Shown here: positions 1 to 11,444 of the stretch, piece by piece | Layout: each line of letters begins with the position of its first letter | Position numbering within the stretch: the stretch's first letter is position 1 | Source of the DNA: Eupeodes corollae | Taxonomy: Eukaryota > Arthropoda > Insecta > Diptera > Syrphidae | DNA length: 64,000 bases | Direction of reading: 5' to 3' | Assembly (NCBI RefSeq): GCF_945859685.1 | Contig: NC_079148.1 | Span: forward strand, 121,006,589-121,070,588 | Translations under genes and position numbers: made by a program | Notes under the pieces: generated by a model | What the model saw: the letters and a program-made list of their open reading frames with translations, nothing else | Told to the model about the DNA's origin: nothing | The model's database searches: none

Positions 1-1213
1 ATTTGGAACAATGTTTAAAATTAAGATAAGAAAAATATTAACAAGGTCAAAAACAGTTTTGAAGTCTAAAACATCTAATTTAGGGTATTTTCAAAACAAA
101 AAAAGTTCTGGAACATGACGCAAAATTTAAAATTAGAAAAATAAAAGTAGAAAATCACACATTCCTTGATAAAAGAAATCCTTAACCATAGACAAAAACA
201 AAATCATACACAGCAAATAATGCATCAAAACAACAACTCATCAATTTACATATATACTCGTAGTTAAACGATTCCTTTAAGGAGACGACTAATTTCCTGC
301 ATCGAACCATCTAAGAATGCAATTAAACTTTTCGAATTGGATGCAGAAAACTTAATTTGAAGTTTTGACTTTAGTCTCTTTCTTCATAGGTATATTTCAA
401 CCCATATGCAGCGCAAGAGACACAAGAAGATGAATAGATTTGTTTAAGGTATCCTTTTTGTTGGCTTCCTTACCACCAATGCACCACTATTTATACCCAC
501 TTCACTAAGGTACATATATGTATAAAACATTATATAAGCAATCTGTTGTTGTATGATATTTAGTTGTATACATACAAGGCGTTTAGAACACCTTTTAAAG
601 TTCTTAAGCTCCCAGAAGTTGTGTTCTCTTTGCTGTTATTTATAGTATAAATCGCTGATTCCAATCTCATCATACCAACAACTACTATAACCTACCTTCG
701 TCAAGGTTCTTTTATAAAAGGACTTCTTAGCGGATGTGGAATTTAAAAGGAAAACCACAAGACATTGTGTTAGTGTATAAGTGTGGTGCATTATAGAATT
801 CTCAAGCTACCTTCTTTGTAAATTGTGCGCGAATAATTTCAAAGTCAACTTTAGAAAATAAAGGCAGTGAAGTGACAGGAACGAAAAAGTCAAGACACTG
901 ACTACGTCACTCGAAGGTGTATAACTCCTGACGCTTTACTATACAACTTAATATATTATATCGTGTTTTAGGTATATCTACCTTGAACCTGTAGCATAAA
1001 AAGTATTTCAAAAGTCATTAAAAAGTTTGAACTGATCTTCTAAGACTATAAGGCTACATGTACATATGTATGTATATGAATACATAAAAGTTGATTTACT
1101 AGAAATATAGACTTAATCTTATACACTGTCAATAAACAATGACGACCAAACCTTGATACCGTTCTTCCGTCTAGTGTAAAATGCCCCGTTTTTTCATATC
1201 AAAAGCAATTGAA
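1..1213. other. Intergenic, no feature recognised
   Basis: AT-rich DNA with short, unrelated reading frames only. I see no tRNA, no transposon terminus and no conserved coding frame. The first Rep1 copy starts at its right edge. Confidence 0.5.
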
Positions 1214-2243
1214 AAAAGCGGCTGGGATGGACCCACACTGATAACTTCCCATCCCGTCTGTCGACTTGTCTTTATTAAAAGTTTGTAGGTTTTCGTGTTG
1301 TGTTAAAAAAGTTGTTAGTTGAATTATTCTTACAAATTTTAAAATTACCAACAATATTTTTCATATAAAGTACTATTTTTTTAAGGTTATATTTTTTTAT
1401 AAAACAACGGACTGTTGGATTTAAAAAAATACTACTGAATATCAAAAACAATATTTGCTGTGAAATAAAAAAAGTTTGTACACAATATTTTTAATTTTTA
1501 AAAAGCTATTTGAATCTAAAGTAAATTTTTACCATGTAGCATTGATTCTTTTTTTGGGTTTTTATTTTTTGTAAAAAACTGTCAATTCGATTTTTCTCAA
1601 AATTTTACTGAATGTTGAAAACAATATTTCTTTTAAGATAAAATAAGTTTGAATCTCAAGTTTTTGATAATGTATTTGAGTCAAAATTCAATTTTTACCA
1701 ACTTTGAGTGATGTTTTTTTTAGGTTTTTTTTTGATTTTACCCAATTTTTTTTTAAACTTTATTTTGAATTGCACAAAATTGTTTTGGAAATGGAATCAT
1801 TATTTAAACGTAAAATTTTCGAGGTTAAAAATTTTTTCTTTTAGTTTTTTTGATTTATGAAACAAACCGTTTTTTGGATTTCTTTTAAAATAAATTTGTT
1901 TGCTATCACGTTACAACGAATAACATAAAATTTAATTCAAGTCATTGGTTCGTGAGATAATTATGGTTAGCCAAAATTTTCGATTTTTTAAGAAAACTAC
2001 ATACGCAAATTTCTTGAGAGCCCTTTCGGCATTTGTCTGCATTATTATCTGTATAACAACATTTATTTGAAGTCGATATCTCTTCTGGTTCTTGAGCTAA
2101 GGACGACAAAAAAACGTCGTGACGTACGAACGAACGTACCGTGCACACGCACGCATCTTTTTAAAAAATCTTTCATTTCGACTCTAGGGACCTTGAAATT
2201 TTCAATTCCACAAATCGGACCCATAACAAATTAATTCGACTGG
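1214..2243 (+). repeat. Rep1 copy a (plus, diverged)
   Basis: Head at 1219 (GCGGCTGGGATGG) followed by ACTGATAACTTCCCATCCCG. Two to three degenerate internal units follow, then the conserved block (CTTCTGGTTCTTGAGCTA near 2080), a shortened CGTACG stretch near 2120-2150 and the CTCTAGGGACCTTGAAA block near 2185. The terminal palindrome is lost: after CAAATCGGACCCAT the sequence diverges. This is one of the older-looking copies. It carries on its minus strand the 60-odd-residue frame that recurs in other copies (1942-2148), which I do not call as a gene. Confidence 0.85.
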
Positions 2244-2394
2244 GTAGTACGAAGTATCAAAAGAGTCTTATTAAAAAAATTTCCCGCCAATCATATTTTG
2301 TTTTCAAAAATTTAAAAGCCATTTTATTTATCAAAAAAAACCTTAACTTTTCAAAAATTTAGTTAGTTTTTTTAAATACACTTTTTTATGTAAG

Positions 2395-2660
2395 ATTTTC
2401 AAATTTTAGTTAAAAAATGTTTTTAGTATGAATTTATTTAAAATTTATTAATATGCTTTTTAAATTTCAATTTCGTAAAAAAATAACGACCCATTCGAGA
2501 TGTTGAATTTCAAAAAAAGTTTGATATTTTTAAGAGCTTGTGTAAAAAATTAGAAAATTGTTGTAATCGGTTGATTAGTTCTTGAGAAAGCTTAAAAACC
2601 AAATAAAAAGATAAATTAAAAAATGTATTGCAATCGGTCTGTTTTCTTGAATTGAAATTT
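2395..2660 (+). repeat. Second repeat family (M3), copy 1
   Basis: It contains a TTTCGTAAAAAAATAACGACC-like block and an AATCGGTTGATTAGTTCTTG-like block. The same two blocks, in the same order, recur near 16320-16640, 37205-37640, 46225-46657 and 48389-48870, and in reverse near 28560-28690. It always lies beside or close to Rep1, so it may be part of a larger composite element. No coding capacity seen. Confidence 0.6.
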
Positions 2661-3321
2661 TTTAGAGAGATGTCTGTGCGTGCGTGTCTACGGGAAGTTT
2701 TTTTCGTCGTCCATAGTTCAAGAACTAATAATGCAGAAAGATACAGAAAGAACTCTCAAAAAAATTGAGTGGGTGATTCCATAACAATTTAAAAAAAATG
2801 AAAATTTTGGTTAACCCTAAATATCTCACAATCCAATAACTTGAATTGAAAAAATCCCATTAACGGTTTTTGATAAATTAAAAAAGCTGAACAAAATATA
2901 ATAATCGAATTTTTTTCGGAAAAAATTATTTAATCTCTTTAAAAATTTTACGCAACGAAGAAAAACGTTTTTGACATCTGGTAAAATTTTGGGGAAAATC
3001 AAATTGACAGTTTTTTTTTATAAAAATAAAAACCTAAACAAAAATTTTTTAAAAGTTGGTAAAAATTGATTTTCAAAAATTTGAGACTATTGCATCAAAC
3101 TAATTTTATCCGTTAAGACATATTGTTTTTTAAATTAGGTTAAATTTTAAGGAAAATCGAATAAACTGTTTTTTTTATAAAAAAATAAAAACCTAGAAAA
3201 AAAACAATACTAATGAAAATTTACTTTGGACTCAAATATCTTATCTAAAATTAAAAATATTGGCTTCAAACTAATTTTATCTCACAGAAAACATTTTTTT
3301 GATTTTCATTAAATTTTTATA

Positions 3322-4626
3322 AACGGTGATTTTTTAAGAGCTTGAGAACTTTTTAAAAAAAAAAAACGTATAAAATTTTCAAAATCTTATCGATTCTTTA
3401 TTTGAAACGTTAGATTGGTCCATGACATTTACTTTTTGAAGATAATTTCATTTAAATGTTGACCGCGGCTGCGTCTTAGGTGGTCCATTCGGAAAGTCCA
3501 ATTTTGGGTAACTTTTTCGAGCATTTCGGCCGGAATAGCCCAAATTTCTTCGGAAATGTTGTCTTCCAAAGCTGGAATAGTTGCTGGCTTATTTGTGTAG
3601 ACTTTAGACTTGACGTAGCCCCACAAAAAATAGTCTAAAGGCGTCAAATCGCATGATCTTGGTGGCCAACTTACCGGTCCATTCCTTGAGATGAATTGTT
3701 CTCCGAAGTTTTCCCTCAAAATGGCCATAGAATCGCGAGCTGTGTGGCATGTAGAGCCATCTTCATCTTGTTGAAACCACATGTCAACCAAGTTCAGTTC
3801 TTCCATTTTTGGCAACAAAAAGTTTGTTAGCGATAGCGATCGCCATTCACCGTAACGTTGCGTCCAACAGCATCTTTTAAGAAATACGGTCCAATGATTC
3901 CACCAGCGTACAAACCACACCAAACAGTGCATTTTTCGGGATGCATGGGCAGTTCTTGAATGGCTTCTGGTTGCTCTTCACTCCAAATGCGGCAATTTTG
4001 CTTATTTACGTAGCCATTCAACCAGAAATGAGCCTCATCGCTGAACAAAATTTGTCGATAAAAAAGCGGATTTTCTGCCAACTTTTCTAGGGCCCATTCA
4101 CTGAAAATTCGACGTTGTGGCAGATCGTTCGGCTTCAGTTCTTGCACGAGCTGTATTTTATACGGTTTTACACCAAGATCTTTGCGTAAAATCTTCCATG
4201 TGGTCGAATAACACAAACCCAATTGCTGCGAACGGCGACGAATCGACATTTCACGGTCTTCAGCAACACTCTCAGAAACAGACGCAATATTCTCTTCTGT
4301 ACGCACTGTACGCATTCGTGTGGTTGGTTTAATGTCCAATAAAGTAAACTGAGTGCGAAACTTGGTCACAATCGCATTAATTGTTTGCTCACTTGGTCGA
4401 TTATGTAGACCATAAATCGGACGTAAAGCGCGAAACACATTTCGAACCGAACACTGATTTTGGTAATAAAATTCAATGATTTGCAAGCGTTGCTCGTTAG
4501 TAAGTCTATTCATGATGAAATGTCAAAGCATACTGAGCATCTTTCTCTTTGACACCATGTCTGAAATCCCGAGTGATCTGTCAAATACTAATGCATGAAA
4601 ATTCTAACCTCAAAAAAATCACCCTT
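3322..4626 (-). mobile_element. mariner-type (DD41D) transposon, complete but frameshifted
   Basis: About 1305 bp. The left end from 3322 reads AACGGTGATTTTTT and the right end, read inward on the minus strand from 4626, reads AAGGGTGATTTTTT: 13 of the first 14 bases match, and with a gap similarity runs some 15 bases further. Both sides carry TA (3320-3321 and 4627-4628), the expected target duplication of the Tc1/mariner superfamily. The interior encodes a DDD transposase on the minus strand. It is inserted in a Rep1 copy, so it arrived later than that copy. Confidence 0.9.
3429..4513 (-). pseudogene. mariner transposase (DD41D, rosa-like), broken by a frameshift
   Basis: A transposase that would cut and paste its own element through a DDD catalytic triad. 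From the ATG at 4513, residues 1-228 hold two helix-turn-helix-like DNA-binding segments (about 1-60 and 75-120) and the first catalytic Asp in ILFSDEAHFWLNGY (residue 159). This frame stops at 3827. The rest continues in another frame from about 3840 down to 3429, with WFQQDEDGSTCHTA and SCDLTPLDYFLWGYVKSKVY. Between the Asp before GSTCHTA and the Asp of PLDYFLWG I count 41 residues, i.e. DD41D, the spacing reported for the rosa group. The sequence GATGAAGATGG suggests a six-base duplication beside the second Asp. The frameshift lies close to GGCGATCGCTATCGC (about 3830-3850). Otherwise the sequence is well preserved, so it decayed recently. Confidence 0.9.
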
Positions 4627-4861
4627 TACAATATCCAAAAGTCAGTTTTTTTCATAAAATATTAAATTTGCAAAAAATAGTACGCAAATGATACTAAAAT
4701 TGGAAAAATCTCGTTATCAAGAATAGATTTTATCATATGCAAAATATTGTTGATAATTTTTAATTTTTTAGAATAATTCTACTGACAAAGTGACAACCTT
4801 TCAAGCAATACAAAGTGACTGACGGGATGGAAAGTTAACGCATTCCAAATACGAATTCAAT

Positions 4862-5025
4862 CCACTCAATATTTTTTGCTGTAGGGGCCAGGACAAATAG
4901 ACGGACGGGATCGGGGAACCTACATATTTCAACTTCTCTACCATCGCTATGTTATGTATAATTAAAATCTCGAGTTCAAAATTTATTACGAATACAATAC
5001 TTGCCATATAGTTCCTTTATGTCGC
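4862..5025 (-). repeat. Third repeat family (M2), copy 1
   Basis: Read on the minus strand it has TATATGGCAAGTATTGTATT, then AACTCGAGATTTTAATTAT, then GATGGTAGAGAAGTTGAAA, then a GTCCGTCT-containing stretch. The same order of blocks appears at 16690-16830 (minus) and 35490-35650 (plus). It abuts a Rep1 copy. Nature unknown; no protein recognised. Confidence 0.6.
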
Positions 5026-5182
5026 AAGTACAAATCAGAAACTAAATGGCTTTACTTGGACCTTGACAGCATCTAAAACTTCATAAAAAGTAACTTTAAT
5101 TTGTAGTGTTATCAACGTGGACAAAATTCTCTCCAGCAAACTTAAGAAGGGTCTGAACTTTTTCGAACTAAAGGCATTTTTA

Positions 5183-5432
5183 GTAGTACCCGTGGCATGA
5201 TGCTTAATGGTTAATGCATAGGATTGTCTTGCTAGAGGCCTTGGGTTCAATCCCTGCCTGTGCCACCTAAAATTTGTTTAACGGATACTGCCTTTTGCGA
5301 GGAATTTACAAACCCTTGAAGAGCTTTTTGAATTCGGTGTAAAAACTGTAGGTTGAGTCGATCCCTGACATTGTACTTGATACACAAAGGAATGGTTAAT
5401 AGTTGCAAGTTGTCTGTTGAGCCACTTAAAAT
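5183..5432 (+). mobile_element. tRNA-derived SINE, older copy
   Basis: The head GTAGTACCCGTGGCATGATG carries a Pol III A-box-like segment, and GGTTCAATCC (5244-5254) is a B box, followed by CCTGCCTGTGCCACC. The downstream body (ACTGCCTTTTGCGAGGAATT, later GGAATGGTTAATAGTTGCAA and GAGCCAC) matches the second copy at 15819-16140 at lower identity. The reading frames that cross it are not genes. Confidence 0.8.
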
Positions 5433-5439
5433 CATATAA

Positions 5440-7360
5440 CTCTCCATATTTGCCTAAACTTGATCTATCAACTGACAAAATATTTGTTTCAAAATGTTTG
5501 TAACACTTTACTGACCAATTACATCCATGTATGGAGAAATAAAGTATCAAAATTAAATACAAATTATCTTTTCCCCAAAAACAAACAAAGGAAAACATGA
5601 ATTTTCCATCAAAAAATCGTATTATTAACTTCTTAACTTAAATTCTGAATTTACATATTTGTAATATGCATTCATTTCATATTAAATCACTTTCTATAGA
5701 GTTAAGCATGTTTGGTGGGTGTTCATCCGTCAAAAATATTCGACAATTTATTCCTCCTCTCACCCATCAAGCATCATCATCGTCATATAGCAGACCATAT
5801 CCATCAGAGCCAGATCGAAAGCGAGACCCGAGAATCAATTCACCTAAAGTCGACATGTAATCGGGGTGTAAAAAATGATTGCCACCACACACAGCAACAT
5901 GTGTCATAATTGATACTCTGCTTTTAAAACCGTAATGTGTTCGTCATTGATTTCGAGTGAATAAATCGACAGCGATGAATGACGCCATCGCCAGCAGCAG
6001 TTCCGCATCCATCCAATATATCCCAGTATCCATATATCCAACCATCAATCCATATATTCACGTTTGTAAGCTGAAATGTAAAGTGAAGTCCATGTGGGGA
6101 TGGGAATAAGGATGTTTTTCACCCACAGCACATGACATCCCTTCATGCTTTGCATCCTCCATACGGAACAAGTGCATGCAACAGATTGTTGAATCGGAAA
6201 TAAAGTTGACACATTTGCATACCTAATAAAATTTTCATGTGGAGTTAACGGTTTATTTTTTCCTCTCTTATTGTTGTCGTCGATTTTATACGTTGGCGTT
6301 GCTTGGTTGGGAAGGACGTATAGGAAGATCAGTAGGTGTGTACAGCTTTGCCCAAAATCATAGTAACAGTTCTAATTTTTGAGTAAAAACTTTTTTTTTT
6401 ACTTAAGTAAAGTCAAAAAGTTTAAAAAAAAAAATGTATTAGTTAATATTTTGTCTATTTATTCAACTAAGCATTTTACTAGAGTATAAAAACGACTTAG
6501 CTGGTCAAAATAATTACAAGTAAAGCAAAATTAGATAAGCACTTGGAAGAAAATCCGAGAAAGCTGAATTTCTGGTGGAGAGCTTAATTTATACGACTTT
6601 AACATTCCCTTAAAAGTAATATCGTTTTGAAACGGAGTAGGTAACAAATTTAAAGAGAGGTAAATATGGCTCAAATACACTTTATTCCAAATAATTCGAA
6701 AACTATAGATTTTATAGAAAAGGTATATGAATAGCGTAATAAGATTTTAACACTTTATTTTTATCTAGTTAATAGACTTGATGAAAAAAAAATGAGCAAC
6801 ATTTTTAGGGTGTAGTGCATTTAGTGAAATATTTAATAAAATCATAGTTTTACTTCCTAAATTTTGTGTTTAATGTTTTGTTGCAGGAAAAATATTTTAT
6901 TCACAATAGTCAATGGTTGAAATAGTTATTTTGTTTAATAACTTTCAAGAAGTCTTCGTTTAGTCTTAAACTTGGCCTGTGGCTAATCAGTTACCCTTGA
7001 CTTCTGCACTTCCTAACAGTGCACTGAACTACTTTTTAAAATGAGCCCAATAACGAAAGTTCAAATAATAAAAATAATTGAAAGAAACCAAGAGATATCT
7101 AATGCAGAAAAATAAGCCGGCAAAAGAAGAAAATTAAGGAATGACAGAGAGTAAGCTGGAAATTTGTTTATGCCTTCTTTTTGGTGTTTTAAACATTGTG
7201 TACTCTCATAAAATAACGTGTCCGTTTCTTTAGCTTTAGACCAATAAAAGTGGTGAAACCCATTTTTTCCATGTTTCTATAACTCAAATTGTGTAAAAGT
7301 GCTAAAAATTAGTTGTAGTTAGCTGTTAGTTTTATGAAAAATGTAATTCATAAAATTAAA
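5440..7360. other. Intergenic, no gene supported
   Basis: Unique-looking DNA. The 64- and 65-residue overlapping frames at 5666-5909 overlap each other and resemble no family I know. The 5990-6060 stretch is CCATC/ATATCCA-rich simple sequence. Near 6240-6340 there is a T-rich tract. No transposon end recognised until the Rep1 copy at 7362. Confidence 0.5.
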
Positions 7361-7361
7361 A

Positions 7362-8396
7362 AAGGCTATTATGCGACCCACACTGATAAATTCCCATCCC
7401 GTCTGTCGATTTATCTTGCTTCAAAGGTTTGTAGGTTATTGAGCTTTGTTAAAAAGTCCTCAGTTGAATTGTTCTAAAAAAATTAAAAGTTGGCAACAAA
7501 ATTTTGGATATGATAAAAAAATTTAATTTCAAAATCTATTTTGGTTAACGAGATTTTTATTCGAAAACCAATGTTCACCAATTTTAGAAATTGGATAAAT
7601 GCATTTAATTTTAAGTCAATATCTTCTATTATTCACGAGATATTGAGAACCATATTATTTTTGCTTTATAATTTTTACAGATTTCAATTTTTTATAAAAA
7701 ACTGTTGAATTTTTATAAAAAAATTCCGAAAAAAATATTTTCTGTGAGATAAAATAAGCTTGAAGCCAATATTATACTCTCATAAATATTTTTGATTTTT
7801 GAAAAGATATTTGAGTTGAAAATCAATGTTTACCAACTTTTAGTATTGTTTTTTTTTAGGTTTTTATTTTTTGTAAGAAAAACTGTCAATTCGATTTTTC
7901 TCAAAATGTTACCAGATGTCAAAAGCGTAATTTTTCGTTTTTTTTTCGGTAAAATATTGGCCGTTGGAAAATATTTTTTTTCAGTTCTCTTGATTTGTAA
8001 AAAAAAACGTTAATTGATTTTTTCCAAAAATATATTTGTTTGGTATCTCGTTACAGTATATAATTCAAAATTTAATTCAAGTCTTATTAGTTCGAGAGAT
8101 ATTTTGGGTAACCCAAAATTTTCACCTTATTTTTTAATGGCTATGGTAAAAAAACACCCACACAATTTTCTTAAGGCCCTTTCTGCATCTTTCTGCATTA
8201 TTATCTGTACAACGAAATTTATTTGAAGTCAATATCTCTTCTGGTTATTGAGCTATGGATGTACGAACGTACATACACCCGCACGTTCGGACATCTCTTT
8301 AACAATCTCTTATTTCGGACCTTGAAACTTCGAGAAATATCAACATTTTCAATTCGACAAATCGGACCGATTACAATAAATTCTTATGGGAAGTTA
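7362..8396 (+). repeat. Rep1 copy c (plus, short)
   Basis: Head GGCTATTATGCGACCCACAC with AAATTCCCATCCCGTCTGTC, about two internal units, the conserved block (TTTCTGCATCTTTCTGCATT near 8180), a short remnant of the microsatellite (GTACGAACGTACATACACCC near 8260) and the 3' end AAATTCTTATGGGAAGTTAAAAA. At about 1.03 kb it is much shorter than copy f, mainly because it has fewer internal units. Confidence 0.85.
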
Positions 8397-9605
8397 AAAA
8401 TAAGCATTTCTCAACCGAATGTCGAATATTTTCCATAGACAAATAAAATTAATTCAAACAAAAATCAAGTATTGTTCCTATTATTTTGGACATAGCTGTA
8501 TGCACATATATGTTTTCTTTTTTCACTTCACCCGCGACCTTTGCAATTTGGGTGCCAAATTGTGTGAGAATTTTATTTATTCTTGTTTTTTTTTTTTTGA
8601 TATTATTTAAATATTATTTCCGTGAGCCATTGCAGTATCACTCGAAGTTAAACAAATTTATTGGAATTTTATTGGTGTTGACTTTTAGGGGTCGTCATCC
8701 CTGTCGTCATGTTGGCCGTGTGCACGCCACCAATTCACCACCATATCAGAGCCGCAATAGAACGTATTTATATGAACTCCTACTCCGGTAGATATTTGGA
8801 ATGTGAAATAAATATGTTGACACATATTGTAATTGAATATTGACGTGCACACACGGAATCCCATTAGGCAAATAAATAAATAGATGGCTCGATTTCAGTT
8901 TGTATATTTGTTGTTGTTATTTTTTTTTGGTGAGGTTGAAATAAAGTTACTTCAGCATTTATTTAATTTTTTGTGATTTCAATCATAGTCCTGCATATCT
9001 CTAAATGTATTTAAAAACTTAAGTTAGTAAACTCTGTTTGTTGAATTTAAACGTTATGCCAAATCACACATTTGTCAATAATATGCAATTTTTAGAATGG
9101 TAATAGTCTTGGTAAAAGTTTAGAGATAGATATTTTTGTCAACTCATTTATTCTTGGCTTATACGTCACTGATGCATTCGTAAAAATATAGAAAAGTTAG
9201 CTAGCATTTCCGAAGAACGTATTGACATTTTTGAAATTTCCTTTATATTAAGCAATTAACTATAGGCATTATACAATTGTAGTCCTTTGCTGATTAGAAA
9301 AATTCAAATTTCCTTTTATTTAAACCGAAGCTACTAAAAACGTCTATAGATGACATTTTGGCATTTTAATATGAAACCTTGAAAGCACAAAATTAATTTT
9401 GATCATTGGTTAACGTTTACGCCTTACATAAAAAGTTCTATAACTTTTTTAAGATATTGTTGAACTGGAAGGGGCGTAAGGGATACCTTAATTAAAATTT
9501 TAAAAATATACTTAATTAAAAACCAGATTAGGATAATTGATCACTCTTTCCGGTTACGATATAAAAATAATAGCAACCCGTTTTGCTCAAACAAATAATC
9601 AAAAA
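8397..9605. other. Intergenic, no feature recognised
   Basis: AT-rich unique DNA between two plus-strand Rep1 copies. The 101-residue frame at 8486-8791 is hydrophobic at first from a T-run and shows no recognisable domain. I see no promoter or RNA gene. Confidence 0.45.
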
Positions 9606-11117
9606 AAGAGGCTGGGATGGGACCCACACTGATAACTTCCCATCCCGTCTGTCGATTTGTCTTGCTTAAAAATTTGTCTATATGTACTCGTATTAATTTT
9701 TACCAAATTTTGCGTACTATTTATTGTAGATTTAATTTTTATGAAAAAACGGTGTGTTAGATTTTTATATAAAAATTACTGCATATCGAAAACAATATTT
9801 TCCGTGAAATAAAATAAGTTTGAAGCCAATATTTTAAATTTCTGAAAAGCTATTTGAGTCGAAAGTAATTTTTTACCAAGTTTTAGTATTGTATTTTTTT
9901 AGAGTTTAATTTTTAGAGTCAAAATTGTATCGAATGTTGAAATCAATATTTATTATCAGAAAAAATTAGCTTGAAGCCAATATTTCAAATTTTTGAAGAG
10001 ATATTTGAGTCGAAAATCAATTTTTACCAACTTTTGACAAATTTTTTTTAGATTTTTTTTGAAAGATAAAAGTAGTTTAAAGCCAATATCTACAATTTTT
10101 GAAAAGATATTTAAGTCGAAAATCAATTTTTACAAACTTTTATTAATTTCTTTTTTAGGTTTTTATTTTTGGTAAAAAAACTGTCAATTCGATTTTTCTC
10201 CAAATTTGTCCTAATGTTGAAAATAATATGTCTTATAAGTAAAAATTAATTAAAAGCTATTATCTCAAATTCTTGAAAAGATATTTAAGTCGAAAATCAT
10301 TTTTACAAACTTTTGTTTTAATTTTTTGTAAAAAAAACTGTCAATTCGATTATTTCAAAATTTTACTGAATGTTGACAACAATATGTTTTGAAAGATAAA
10401 AGTAAATTAAAGCCAATATCTCAAAGTTTTGAAAAGATGTTTGAGTCGAAAATCAATTTTTACCAACTTTGAGTAATGTTTTTTTTTAGATTTTTATTTT
10501 TTTATAAAAAAAATGTCAATTCGATTTCTCTCAAAATGTTATCAAATGTCAAAAACATTATTCTTCGTTGCAAAACATTGTTTTAGTCGTAAAATTTTGG
10601 AGTTGACAACATTTTTTTTTTCAATTTGTTTGATTTATAAAAAAAACCGTAAAATTATTTTTTTTAAAAAAAATATACTTCTTTGATATTACGTTATAAT
10701 ATAATATATAAAATTTAATTCACGTCTTTAGCGTTTTTGGTCCGTTAGATATTAAGGGTTATCCAAAATTTGTACCTTTTTTCAAACTGCTATGGTAAAA
10801 AAAACAACCACGCAATTTTCTTAAGAGCCTTTTCTGCATCTTTCTGCCTTATTATCTGTATAACAAAATCAATTTAAAATCGATATCTCTTCTGGTTCTT
10901 GAGCTATGGACGACGAATAAAACGTCGCGAACGTACGTACGTACGGACGTATGAACGTACGTACGTACGGAGGTACAAACATACGTACACACGCACGCAC
11001 AGACATCTTTCTAAAAATCTTTTATTTCGACTCTAGGGACCTTGAAACGTCGAGAAATTTCAAAATTTTCAATTTGACAAATCGGACCCATTATAATAAC
11101 TTCCTATGTTAAGTTAA
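9606..11117 (+). repeat. Rep1 copy d (plus, nearly full length)
   Basis: Head GAGGCTGGGATGGGACCCAC at 9608, several internal units (each with TGTCAATTCGATTT and TGAGTCGAAAATCAATTTTT motifs), conserved block near 10830-10915, a long CGTACG microsatellite and the 3' end TTCCTATGTTAAGTT, a mutated palindrome. About 1.5 kb. Confidence 0.9.
10929..10995 (+). repeat. CGTACG-type microsatellite inside Rep1
   Basis: Four-base units (CGTA/CGGA/CGAA) repeated with small variations, followed by ACACACGCACGCACAGACATC. Every well-preserved Rep1 copy has this tract at the same place, with a different number of units, which points to slippage within the element. It is self-complementary over much of its length (ACGTACGT). 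Confidence 0.9.
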
Positions 11118-11214
11118 AAATTAAATACCAATTACTACTTCAAAAAATCCTCACTAAATTTTTTGTTACGAAAACCGTAACACAGTTTTTATTTACAAAT
11201 TTGTAATGTTTACA

Positions 11215-11345
11215 GTTTTTCAGTTTTAGTTTAAACATATTTTAAGAATGCACATTCTTAGAGCTTATTTTTCATTTAATTTTAGTCAAAAAATATTGTC
11301 CCGTTTGTGAGATATCGAATTTTGAATTTTTGAACAAAAAAATGT
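11215..11345 (+). repeat. M3 fragment
   Basis: Contains TGTCCCGTTTGTGAGATATC followed by GAATTTTGAATTTTTG, as in the M3 copies at 46225 and 48389. It lies between Rep1 copy d and the small Rep1 3' fragment at 11350. Confidence 0.45.
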
Positions 11346-11349
11346 TATG

Positions 11350-11444
11350 TTATGTTTTTTTAAGAATCTTTTATTTCCACTCTATAGACCTTGAAACGTA
11401 GAAAAATGTCAAAATTTTCAATTTGACAAATCGGACCCATACAA
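11350..11444 (+). repeat. Rep1 3' fragment
   Basis: Only the segment from the AGAATCTTTTATTTCCACTC block through CAAATTTGACAAATCGGACC-like sequence is present. It lacks the palindrome. Probably a truncated or rearranged copy adjacent to copy d. Confidence 0.7.

Larger units (their letters stand above)
2661..4840 (-). repeat. Rep1 copy b (minus), split by a mariner
   Basis: Reverse-orientation copy. It enters at the microsatellite/conserved block (GATGTCTGTGCGTGCGTG near 2670, CGTCGTCCATAGTTCAAGAA near 2707) and ends near 4840 in a GACGGGATGGAAAGTTAAC version of the head. The mariner at 3322-4626 sits inside the internal unit that in other copies reads continuously across a TTTTTATATAAAAATCC-like site. 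Removing it leaves about 0.87 kb of Rep1. Copies a and b face each other tail to tail. Confidence 0.8.

Noticed and set aside
5666..5909. Two overlapping 64-65-codon frames
   Set aside because: They use the same DNA in two frames with no recognisable protein; no transcript signals.
10929..10995. CRISPR-like or origin-like repeat
   Set aside because: The CGTACG tract is a plain microsatellite within a eukaryotic repeat; no spacers or associated genes.
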